From Polyodon spathula (taxonomy: Eukaryota; Chordata; Actinopteri; Acipenseriformes; Polyodontidae), in the NCBI RefSeq assembly GCF_017654505.1, contig NC_054538.1:50603489-50667488 (forward strand): a stretch of 64,000 nucleotides of DNA, given 5' to 3'. Shown here piece after piece: positions 34,237 through 44,573 of the stretch (the first letter of the stretch is position 1; each line of letters opens with the position of its first letter). The notes beneath the pieces are model-generated. The model was given only the letters and a program-made list of their open reading frames with translations. It made no database searches and had not been told where the DNA came from. The position numbers were made by a program, and so were the translations under genes.

Positions 34237-35524
34237 CTATAACCTCATTGCGTTGCAAATACTGCTGCACTGAGGTACATGTTCACGCTGACAATACAAG
34301 AACATACTGAAAAATAAGCGACATTAAACTAACTAAGAAAATGAACTGAGACACAAGCAATCAATTTCTGCGGCTTGATATAGATATAGATGAAATAGAT
34401 GCACCTTAATAAAAAGAGTGCTTAATACGTTTGCCAGAGCACTGTGCTTTGCTGGGCAGCCACTGTTTATTGCAGAGGTATGTTATTGGTGACAGTACTG
34501 TCCATCAGCTAAAAGACTGTCTGAAGCCGGCAATCTTAAATTGTAAATATTTGACAGAAAATGGTGACGCTTCAGTTGGTAGACTTATGGAACACATTGA
34601 TGGAAATCTTCAGTGTGATTTTTGACGCATCTCCCAATGGTGTGCTGATGTCATGTTCACACCTTCTGCAGATACTAATTCTGTCAGCACAGCAATTGTC
34701 CAACCATCTGCAAAGTACCAGCTAACTTGGAAAATGTGGCTTTGACTTGCACAGATTCTGCTTCACCATACATGCCAGGGACATTAAACCCATCAGAAAC
34801 TACTACACATCATATTCCAAATGTAAAGTGTGTATACTGAGATTACCCCCCCCGATTTTTACCAATGTTTCAATTCAAAACAACTAATTTTTTTTTTTTT
34901 TTTTTACTGATTTTATCCCTATTTTAATATATGTAAAATACTCAAAAAAATTGCCAGAATTATTTTGTTCTTTTTAAAAGATAAAAACCGAAAACGCGGA
35001 ACACTAACCACACCATACTACAGTAGACCCCTTTTCACTTCAGTGAAATGTATTGGAAAGTGTTAACTAACATGTAGGGTTTGACATATTGCATGTCCCA
35101 TTTGTTTTAAGGTACTCCTTTACAAAGACCTACTACTCATCACTACATACGTGAACATCAATTACACATTTCTGAGTACAAGGAATTCTGTTTGTTAAAA
35201 GCACACATTGACAGCATTGTGGGAATGCTAATGCAGTTACTGAACATGTTATCATTCACAAGGATTAGCGTTATATCGTATGGCCAGTCTTCAGGGAAAA
35301 TTTGTCATGTGCTTAGTGATGTCATTGATGACATCATATGCAATGCCAAGTGTGACGGGGAAACATACACATAAGGGTGCAGACACAAGGTTGCGTGGCT
35401 ACCTTATCTTGCAATTTCCTAACCTTTTGGACTTTTGCAACGAAACATTCACATTACTTTAATAATATTTTTGCCATTGAATATACACATTTTATATATA
35501 TTTATATTACACACACATATATAG
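34237..35524. other. intron, nothing firmly recognised
   Basis: Short frames at 34431-34625 and 35192-35462 have no recognised similarity. A poly-T run lies at 34889-34907. The string tacagtagaccccttttcac at about 35020 could be an isolated DNA-transposon end. Confidence 0.4.
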
Positions 35525-35690
35525 ATACAGTGCCTATAGGAAGTATTCACTCCCCTTGGAAGTTTTCACAGTTTGTTGTGTTACAACCTGAAATCTTGAT
35601 GGATTTAAATGGGATTTTTTCTCCTTTGATTTACACAACCTACTCAACACTTTGAAGAGGCAAGAGAATTTTTATTGTGAACCAGCTGCG
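35525..35690 (+). mobile_element. Tc1/mariner 5'-end remnant
   Basis: It begins tacagtgcctataggaagta then ttcactccccttggaagttt and tttgttgtgttacaacctg, a common fish Tc1 terminal repeat. Similarity fades before any transposase. Confidence 0.8.
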
Positions 35691-38473
35691 AGTCTTCTGG
35701 GTTAAGTCTCTACCAAGTCTGCAGTGGAGAACCACCTGTACCCGTACCGTGCCGAGCTCTCACGGGTTGGATGTGCCAGTGGAGAAGGGGCATTATTCAC
35801 TGACATTATACATTTTGGACATATGCATGACCACCAGGGGGAAGAGCCAGCCCAAGGCAAGACATATGGTACCATTCCCGACATACTCCCTGGCACAGAA
35901 TCACTGTGGCTGTTTTTTTTTGTTTTTGTTTCCTTAGGAACAGGTTTATCTGGACTTGTGCGTTTCTACTGATATGATGTCTTCCTGTGCAGCATTAATT
36001 CTCGTGTCACACATTAGAAGGGAATCCGATGCATAAAATCCAGGAATAAAATCATATTTTTGTGATCTAAGATGCTGCCCAAGGATTTCATTGGGACAAT
36101 TCTTAGGCAACACTCCATCAGTTTGTGTTCTACTTCCGTCGGGACGTTGAACTTAAGAACAAGTGTTGCAGTGATGAGAAATGTTCCCTGAAGTTGAGGA
36201 CGTCTCTGACGATGGAGCACAAGTGAAGGTTATGCACCTGCTGGACCGAACACCTTCAAGTGGCCCTTCCCGAGACTCTTCTATGAATGGGAGAACATTG
36301 TGAAGAAAATCTCACCCCCCTTTCTAGTTCAGACCCTCAATAATTTTAAATTTGATGATTACTGAACTTTGTGATGTGTGGTTTCTCTAGCAGCTATTAA
36401 CCAACCACATTCTGCATGCAACTTTTAAAATGTTTAAGATCTTTCCTTTTTGCGTAGTTATATACTTGTCATAAGAAATTTGGAAGACTGGTCCCTAAGG
36501 TTTTTACAGCAATACTAACATTTTAGGACCTGCATCCCCTACAGAGTAAAGGGTTGGGCTGAAGTTCGAATAAAACTCGTTGCTTACCCCTCGTCTGACA
36601 ACTTGCAAAAAGTGAGTTAGGTGCGCCTGGTATTTTTTTCTCGAAAGCCCTATTCATTACGAGTTGAATGAAGTGCTACACATGATGGGAGGGCTTTTTC
36701 TGGTCAGGGTCACTTTCATTCTAGGTAGACTTTTGCCAGCACAAAAGGGAAATTAAAAAATAAAACAATGATTAGCATTTCTAAACTCAGCGGGCCCAAA
36801 AAACCCCAGATTAATTTTTCTAGCTAAATCTGAGACAGTTTGGCAACAAAATGTCTCTTATGGTTGAGTAAGAATCTTGTAAGAATCTTACAAGTGGTTT
36901 AAAACAGCACCAGATAAAAGGCTCCACATCTCAGAACCTTATTTTGTAAAAATTTTTAACCTTAAGAGTAGAACAAATAAGTTGAATTTTGCTTCCAGTG
37001 CTTAAAACAGTAAAAATAAGATCTGGTCATTAACACGACATTCTCTTTCTTCACTGAATTTGCACGGAAATGTAGTATTCTAACGCAGTACAGCATTAAA
37101 GTACTGATCAGTGCCTCTAAGTATGTGTTTCTATCAAGGCTGAAAAGGGTAAAGTCTGCTAGACAGTGAAAATCAATGAACATCCCCTTGGCTGAATATC
37201 AACTAATTTGCAGTAGTTCAATTTATATAAAAAAGGTGAATTCGGTGTCCCCCCCCCCCCCCCCCAATAGTATCATTTTTATTTATAAAGCTGTTTGTTG
37301 CACGGAATGGGCAATTAAAGGTCAGTTTGTTTTTTTGTTTTTTTTGTTCAATAGGATTATGTAATCCTCACTTAGTATTATGTGTATCATTTTATTCCTA
37401 CATGCTAATTCTGAACCGAGTGCTCCGGCAGCTTTATTCTAGCCTGTTTATTGAACAGAATGGGCTGTTGAAGGTGGGGTCGGACAGGTTTTTCATCAGC
37501 ATTACATTATTTTCACCTATTTGTATTCTATGTATAATTATTTTTGTCATCTTTGCACCTCCAAATCAGATTGCTCCAAAAGCTTTTTGGTGTTTAAAAA
37601 AAACAAAACTAAAAAAAAAACAAAACAAACAAACAAAAATGGGATTATGAAACGATTTTCATTGCTAAGATATTCTCGTCACGTGTGTGTAACTTTCTCC
37701 GCTGTTGTTTTTAATACAATTTTAAGTGCCGTTCAGGCTTTTACCCTATTTTTTTAAATTTTTTTAAAGTCTTCTCATTCTGAAACCCCTACTGTGGAGT
37801 TGCCTGCCTCTCTGCTATGACGGAGATGCCAAATAATGGAATTACCCCCCCCCCCCTATTAGTAATGAAGAGTGTTTTAGGATCTAGTAAGTGCTGTCAA
37901 ACCTAGACTGAAATATTCAACCTCAAAACTTTATAAAAATAACTATCAAAATAACACCACAAAAAGCTTTAACAATGTTTTTTATTTAAATCTGTACTAT
38001 TCTGCAACTATCAAAATACAAAATGCTGTGTAGTATCCAATCATTATTGAATTAATTAAAGCAATAAACCTCAAAACCCATTTGCACAAACATACAGTAA
38101 TGGGGAGTGTCAGATTGTGCTTATTGTTGGTGTTTCTTTGTACCTATGTGAGCGATAGTCATGACACCCACCATATTTCACAGCGAAGTCTGTCTAGCAG
38201 TATTCACAGTAGACGGGAGACTGACACACTAGACTTCTTTTAATGAATGACCATTCTGTGGTAAATTCCTCTCGCAGGAGAGTGACTTTTCTTTGATTTG
38301 TGATTCCTATTTTAATAACTGATAAGGCTGGGATTTTGTCATGGAAATTTGTACTAAAAATCACAGAGCAGCCAGGAAAAATTTGTTCAAAATCACAAAA
38401 GGGGGAAATGGTGTGTGAAGTCACCGGGGATAAAATGTTTTTTTCTTTTTTGTTTTTTTTGGATACAATACAC
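35691..38473. other. intron; unclassified debris
   Basis: Includes poly-C runs at 37249-37266 and 37844-37856, and a weak pair of similar segments (ctgttt.ttg and gaatgggc) at 37290-37320 and 37445-37480. Apart from the fragment at 36170-36363, nothing coding was recognised. Confidence 0.45.
36170..36363 (+). pseudogene. Unclassified coding relic (TFKWPFP... C-terminus)
   Basis: One frame reads VEDVSDDGAQVKVMHLLDRT. After a one-base shift the next reads TFKWPFPRLFYEWENIVKKI, then SPPFLVQTL and a stop at 36362-36364. A V-x-x-MH...F-x-WP-x-x...D/E-x-I-V-x-K-I-x-x-P pattern resembles the C-terminal tail of transposon-associated proteins in fish, but I cannot name the family. Confidence 0.3.
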
Positions 38474-38819
38474 CAGTGGTTTTCAAACTTTTTCGACCCT
38501 GTACCCCTTTCTAATTACCAGATTAATTACTCTAAATAACTGCTGTTAAAAATGAATGAAAGAAAATACAATTAGTTAACCACGGAGCAAATGCAAAGAC
38601 TAAAATGCCATGTAAAATTATTTCAAAATCCAGACTCCAATAAGTATGCCAAAACGAGTCCAAATTAAGAGCCCAAAAAACAGGTTATGCTTCTGAAAAA
38701 GAAAATTAAAGTTCCAATTTAAAACAAAATCAAAAAGCAATTCAACAAAAGACATGTACTTCTTGAAAGAAATGCAGAAGTGTGGAGAGAAAACAGATTT
38801 GTTCAAAGTTACAAATACA

Positions 38820-38850
<31 letters not shown>

Positions 38851-39277
38851 TAAACTCGAATTTCATCACTGAACACTTGACCAGGGACAATGTAAAATGC
38901 TGTGTGTGTCTTGTGCTGTGTCAAATCCAACCAGAATAAGCTCATTGTTTTGAACAGAATATTTCCAAAAGCTAATTTGTTTTAAGTAGACAGGGCATAT
39001 TTATATCAGCCAGTCAAAAATGATGTTTAGCGCAGTAGTCTGTTCTTGTTAATCAGGAGCTGCTACAGCCAAATCATAGCTGCTGGCATCTCTGTTGTGA
39101 CCCCGGAACACACTCCCCGATGCGACCGTCACATCTCAATGCAGGAGGTTGCGTCACAAAACAATCTTTGCGTGTGAGCATCACACACTGCCCGATTGAA
39201 ATCGCAGGAAGGGACGCACAATTTGTGATTTTTTCCTGATGTTTGACCCGCCCCGGATGCATAAAGTACGGCAGCAT
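38474..39277 (+). mobile_element. Non-autonomous hAT-like repeat, copy 1
   Basis: It starts cagtggttttcaaacttttt, a classic hAT terminus, and is colinear with 59894-60718 over about 800 bp. Shared landmarks are the cagactccaataagtatgcc block, the gctgctacagccaaatcata block and the cgatgcgaccgtcacatctc block. An internal (TTTA)n tract lies at 38823-38847. No transposase is present and the right end is undefined. Confidence 0.75.
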
Positions 39278-40822
39278 CTACACTACACCATCTGACACTA
39301 TCTACAACTTTAGGAAGAGGGCGGCGTACACACACAAGGTATTCCATTGGTCTGTATACAATGTCCATGCCGATATCTTTTGAAAAAGAGCTGACAACAC
39401 CATAAGCATTGTACTTCTGAACTTAGACAAAATATTTACAGATTACTTAAACTGCTGCTACAACCACGATTCATTTATTATTAATATCGTTTTAATTAAA
39501 TTATACCTAATCATGTATTTATTTACAATAAAAGGAACTGTGTTGCCCAAATGCTTATAATTATGTATTATGTTTTCCCTTCATTGTAAATAAAAACATT
39601 ATTTGGTATAATCCAAATAATTTGTAATGATGTTAATAATTGTGCTTTTGCTTTTACTAATTACCGGTGTGGAGGTGTAGGGTTATGCACTCACACAACA
39701 AAGGAGGTCTTCAACAAATTAATTAATAATGAAAAAAATACATATAAGCATTGCAAGTAAAGATAACAGGCACGTTGCTTTAGTTCCAAAGCAGAACAAG
39801 TGAGTGCTTTCACTGTCTTAAGTAGGGCGGCCCAGCTGCCAGGTCAACTCAATAAATACTGTAATTTAAAAAAGTTAAAAGGTAGATAAAACACTGAACA
39901 TTTAAACTCCAGAAAGTAAATGTACTTAGTAAATGCTACACATTTTTAAAAGCAGCAATATCGTACAATGGCTATATATATATATATATATATATATGGA
40001 TGTGGTTTTATCTGAAAGGAGATTCCATATTGCTGATTCTATTACTAAGTCGCAAAGTACTACAACCAGGTTTTTTAAAAAAAAAAAAGCGTTGTCCGCC
40101 ATTACAGGATTTTTCTCGTGTACACGACGGAGCTTGCATACCTGCGTTAGTTTGTCTATAGAAGTAGGAAAAAAGGAACATGAAACTAAGACTGATTTAC
40201 TTATGGTTTTCACAACATCAGTTCAACTTTTAATCCTGAAAGAAGAAAAAAAGGTAAACTTCACAGCATATACAACTATAAACAAAAATGTCCTACAGAA
40301 CAGCAAACAAAAACTGTAGGTTTAACTTTTAACCACCCAGGAAGTGCGATAAGAATTGTCTTACCCTGGAGTGGGTTATTTTGCTCATAAAATGGCTACA
40401 CTTTTTTTCTTGAAAATAATTACAAAAAAAAACTTTAAGGGAAAAAAAAAATTCCACTGAGAAAAAAAAAAGTCACAGAAGACTGTTTGATTGTAACATA
40501 TTTTGTACTTTTTTAAAAAATGTTATTTGCTATAAACATGGCATTGAACCTTGCCATTCATAGTAACACTTGAGATGAAATGGCATTTGGGAAAGGAAAG
40601 CAAACTGATTTCCCACATCTGAGGGAGGAGTCATGGAACAGTCAAACACTGTACTGCACTGGCACTCGAGGGAGGGGCTTCCAAGTCCACTTTTTTATTT
40701 TGTAGGAAATGACCCTACTCTGGCTTTGTGGTCTTCAAGAGAAGCTGACCAATAATTTCTGATGCTCTTTTTCACACCGATGCACGATAACCAGCATAAT
40801 TTCCCTAGATTGTAAACCAGCA
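39278..40822. other. intron with (TA)n at 39972-39998
   Basis: Apart from a TA microsatellite and A-rich runs at 40075-40090 and 40440-40470, nothing was recognised. Confidence 0.45.
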
Positions 40823-41038
40823 TTAGATGATATGCGGACTAAACGACTTCCGTGTCAGTTTGCGCAGTCCTTCCCATCCGCGGCGAGCACAACAGAATTC
40901 TGTGCCAAACCTGACCTTGTTTAAAAGCCCAATGGTTTTGTCAGCAGAAAGCAGGAGAGGTTTTAATTTTGCTTTTAAGTATGTTTCTGAAATCGGAGGG
41001 TAGTGGCAAGATGTATGTGTTGTGTCGAGTTTAAACAC
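40823..41038 (-). pseudogene. Crypton-type (DUF3504) tyrosine recombinase-like fragment
   Basis: The minus-strand frame encodes HYPPISETYLKAKLKPLLLS, then LLNKVRFGTEFCCARRGWEG and LRKLTRKSF. This matches the conserved DUF3504 segment found in Crypton transposons and in the Crypton-derived KCTD1/ZMYM/KIAA1958 proteins: a P-x-I-S-x-x-D/Y-L entry, L-x-x-K-V-x-F, then C/A-RRG-x-E-x-LR-x-L-x-x-x-SF. The RRG-x-E-x-LR block includes the recombinase-fold arginine. The fragment is isolated, about 65 codons, flanked by non-coding DNA and lacking the C-terminal catalytic region. A true exon of a host ZMYM-like gene is unlikely inside phf10. Confidence 0.75.
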
Positions 41039-41961
41039 TGCATACTCACTAGTCAGTTTTATAAGGCGATATTTAGTTTAATAAGTAGCTGCCGTTCCTA
41101 CACATACCATATAAATATTACATGCTGAGTGAGACTTAAGCAGCGGATGGGTGATCCTCATGAGAATCCCCTGAAGATGCTGACTGTTCAGCAAAAAAAC
41201 TTCTGATTGACAACTGACTTGCTATCAGTGTACACTCTGCAGTAGGTATTCATTTTTATACTTAAAATCTGTCAGGACATCCCTGTTAAACTAGTGGGGG
41301 AAATAACAAAAGCACAAAGTTAAACTAGGCGACAGCAAAAATGAAATGAGACTTAAAAGTAGAATCGGGAATGAACAATTCATGTAACTGTCTGTCAGTT
41401 CTGTTTGAAATAAAATTAAAAAGGGACCAGAATTAGACTCAGGCAAGATATGAAAGGAAAAGCAAAGATTGTTTTGTAATGAACATAGTTCAATTATTAA
41501 ACAGAATCCGCTAAATTTGTTTAAAAGGGACGTCACCTAATTAAAAATAAAACCCTACTTGTGTGCGTGTTCGCATTTACTTTTTCCGAAAGAAATGTTT
41601 TATTTCTTAGCAATATGGATTTCTGTTAATATTGTGCATAACACATTATTTTAAAATAAAAGATTGCAAGGTGGGATACTATGATATTCATTTCCACTGC
41701 TTATTGTACTGTAACTGTTTTAATAGTAATAGTGTGTGTACGCATTACGCCCGGCTCAACATGAAACAGTACTCCGTGTGGACGCTTTGAGCTGGATTAA
41801 TTAAAGTTTGAGTACGGTTCTCGAGATCGGTTATGTAGTGTGGACAGGGCCTAAAAGCAAATATCCTTTAGGCTTATTGCTGCCACCTACAGGACTGGAG
41901 TGTTAAATAAAAATACATTATTATTTGTATTTCATACAAAAAAAAAAAAACACATTAACGA
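41039..41961. other. intron; possible transposon end near 41740-41850
   Basis: The segment with cgtgtggacgctttgagctg and tgtagtgtggacagggccta is MITE-like and may include the 5' end of the adjacent hAT. No coding was found. Confidence 0.35.
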
Positions 41962-42690
41962 AACCCTACAGCTCTGCTGTGTGCCTGCATGTTCTATTTG
42001 CCATGCACACAGTGCTGTGCAGTGATTGTGTCACATGACTATATGCAATCTAGTTGGCAAATTAAAATACTACACAGTAAACAAGAAAATGGATGTCTCT
42101 AAAAAGGCTACAAATTTGTCTGCAGCAGATCACAAACCAGTATCCAACAGGAGTTTTACATGGCGATGGAGGCAATCTCTTCTGTCTGTCCTGCAACATT
42201 ACTGTAGATCACTACAGAGAATCGGCTGTTGACAGCCATTTAAATTCAAGTATGCACCGAAATTTACTTGCAAAGAAACAAAAAATGGTGACTTCCACGT
42301 TCCAAAGGTCCACTGAAAACCATGAAGCATAAAACACTTAATTTTGACCTGACAGAGGAGAGCATAGCAAACGCTGGAGTGACTCCATCAGCCCAGCTGA
42401 TACATGAATACTTACCTAAAGCTGCAGAGTATCACAAGCAGGAGATTGTGGAATTTGTAAAACAGTCTGGTTGCTTGTCATTGGTCACTGTTGAGTCGAC
42501 TGATGCCCAAGATTAGTGTTGGTTACACATTGTATTTGTTTTGCAAGACCTAAATGGTGAACATGCATCTGACGTACTAGAGATCTGAAAGCTGTCCTTG
42601 CAGATACACCTTACCTACAGGCTGTTAATTACAGTTCTACAAGCTATTGTAAAAGTGCTTGAATAACTTTGACATTGATTTTGATGAGGT
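41962..42690 (+). pseudogene. hAT transposase (CGBP1-like) N-terminal half
   Basis: The leader cagctctgctgtgtgcctgc and the ATG at 42089 (MDVSKKATN) are shared with the inverted copy at 1-420. In the +1 frame the finger reads GGNLFCLSCNITVDHYRESA, VDSHLNSSMHRN, then AKKQKMVTSTFQRSTENHEA. After a shift it continues LIHEYLPKAAEYHKQEIVEF and VTVESTDAQD. Downstream, LHIVFVLQDLNGEHASDVL is followed by further broken pieces to about 42680. The C-x-x-C finger, the A-x-x-LREYLPK-like block, the DE(S)TD-x-x-D block and the YVLHIVF block are in the order of CGBP1-related hAT transposases. The catalytic core after the first acidic region and the dimerisation domain are missing, and several codons between ESIANAG and VTPSAQ are deleted. 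Confidence 0.82.
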
Positions 42691-43089
42691 CGGTACTTTT
42701 TTTTTTTTTTTTTTTTTAAACATATTCTCATACAGTATAATGCTGATCCTGTTGCAACCTACATAATATGAAAGGACATTTTGTGGCCTTTCAATTGATA
42801 TGTTACATGCATGCAGCATAAACTATCCACAGTAGTTAATCATACATAAATGAAAACAGTGAAAAACAGGCAGAAATAGGGCTGAGAGTAGAGTTTAAAA
42901 AAAAAAAAAAAAAAAAGGAGCGCTGGTTAAAAAGAGACAAAAAAATCCCAAACAGCAGAGGGGTTTTGAGACATTGGTTTCAACACAGCTTATACACGCT
43001 ACAACACTTTGCTGTCGAGACGGCCATTGAAGACATTACACCTTTGATTCTGGACAACACGAGTTGTAGCGGAGAGGGGCAGACAGTGA
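42691..43089. other. intron with poly-T (42699-42717) and poly-A (42899-42916)
   Basis: The poly-T directly ends the hAT similarity. No other feature. Confidence 0.5.
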
Positions 43090-43395
43090 TCAGTTTTCAA
43101 AATAAATTATTAGTGTTAGCCTATATTTTGTATGTTTCAAACATATTCTACCATAGCACTTCTCTTACACTGTCTTGTACACTAGGTATTCAGTACATAT
43201 TTTACAGAAGCAATACAGCCTAGAGGTACGAGTCCACTTCTTTGGATACTTCACCCTGCTCCACACACTGCAGTGGCGCCATGTAGAGTTGCTATGTATA
43301 ACGATTTGGTAGTAGATTTTAACAATTTTTGTTTGCATAATATGCATTATACAAAAATCGAAAATCGAATTTCGCATCAGAGTGACATTTAATGT
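43090..43395 (+). repeat. Diverged direct repeat, copy 1
   Basis: Colinear with 43740-44030: ttattagtgttagcctatat, cttgtacactaggtattcag, gctatgtataacgatttggt, gcattatacaaa and gcatcagagtgacat all have counterparts in the same order. An extra ~45 bp is present near 43225-43270. Confidence 0.75.
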
Positions 43396-43659
43396 GTGAA
43401 AAAAACAATACAGTGCGTGAACCTGTCTGACAAAGGTTTAAAACAATCTTTGAATCCCTGGCTAACGAACAAACCTTCAAACCTTTGGACACAGCCCTAC
43501 TGTTAGGTCTTCTGAAAGCAGCTTATTATAAAGCAACACCAGTGTGACTAATGATGCAGTGAAATCCCCCCAGCGCACAAAATTAAATTCAAGCCTTGAA
43601 AATATTGTGTCAACGCGACCTCTGTATACACCTTCGACGTATGGTCATAGCTCAACCTC

Positions 43660-43725
43660 CAAAATAGTAGCTGCTACGGCTTAATCGTAGCAGTTGGCAT
43701 CTCTGCTGTGACCTTTCAACTCAAT
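43660..43725 (+). repeat. Partial third copy of the 38474/59894 repeat
   Basis: tagctgctacggcttaatcg, then tagcagttggcatctctgct gtgacc matches the internal gctgctacagcc...ggcatctctgttgtgacc block of the two larger copies. Confidence 0.6.
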
Positions 43726-43739
43726 TTTTTTTAAAGGTT

Positions 43740-44030
43740 TGTTTTTTAAAGGTGCAGTGCTTAGTTTGCGGTTAGAATTATTAGTGTTGGTGTATATTTT
43801 ATGTTTCATACTTCCACAAAAACACCTCTCTTGCAATTTCTTGTACACTAGCTATTCAGTAAATATTTTATTGAAGCAATGCGCCCCAATGTTTAGCTTC
43901 ATTCAATACACGGCAGCAGCCATAAAGAGGTGCTACGTATAACGTTTTGGTAGCAGATTTTAATACAACTTTTGTTTACAATGCATTATACAAACCAAAA
44001 TATCTAATTTTGCATCTGAGTAACATACGG
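43740..44030 (+). repeat. Diverged direct repeat, copy 2
   Basis: Second copy of the 43090 unit (ttattagtgttggtgtatat; cttgtacactagctattcag; gctacgtataacgttttggt). The two lie about 350 bp apart and could be terminal repeats of an unknown element or a tandem duplication. Confidence 0.75.
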
Positions 44031-44079
44031 ACAACATAGAACACAGCAAAGGTAACATAATGCATTTCTTGTGAACTTA

Positions 44080-44573
44080 GCAGGGTGTTCTGTAACACTA
44101 CAGCGATTCAGTTTCATTTGAAAGCATCTCTGCCCAGCATCCAGGCTCCATAATTTGTTGCTTTTGGTTTTGGTCAAAAAGCCAGGAGATGAAAGATCGT
44201 GAGGTAGGCAACTCTTATGAATTATTAACAGTTTCAGTGGCAATTAAATTTCTGTTGGCTCGCTTTTTTGGGAATAAAATGGCAGGAGATTCAAATTAAG
44301 TGAAATTATGAAAACGTTATAATAACCCTGTTTCCCTGAAATAGAAATGTAATCATTACCGTATGGATATTAACCTCTTTAAGACCCAAAACCTGAATAG
44401 ATATCAAAGCTGCTCGCAGAGTCTGTGACGCAGTCACGTCCTGCCCCCGAGGAATAAAACGAACTGCATGCACAGATCTCATCGTCATTTTTCCTTCAAG
44501 CCTGCTGCAAATCATGGACCCAGCGATCTTGAAGGTTAATGGTTACATTTCTATTTAAGGGAACCAGGGTTAT
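44080..44573 (-). mobile_element. Inverted-repeat element, possibly DIRS-related terminus
   Basis: 44322-44354 and 44541-44573 are inverted repeats of 33 bp with four mismatches (ataaccctg then ttccct then aaatagaaatgtaa). On the minus strand 44500-44456 and 44190-44120 match 58917-58955 and 59014-59075 in the same order, so this is a member of a dispersed family with a more deleted copy there. The style of the termini reminds me of DIRS-type ends, but this is inference; a MITE is equally possible. Confidence 0.55.

Noticed and set aside
39074..39277. 67-codon minus-strand frame conserved in both copies of the 800-bp repeat (also 60516-60719)
   Set aside because: Differences between copies are mostly amino-acid changing and the frame is unrelated to any family I know; shared openness reflects common ancestry of the repeat.
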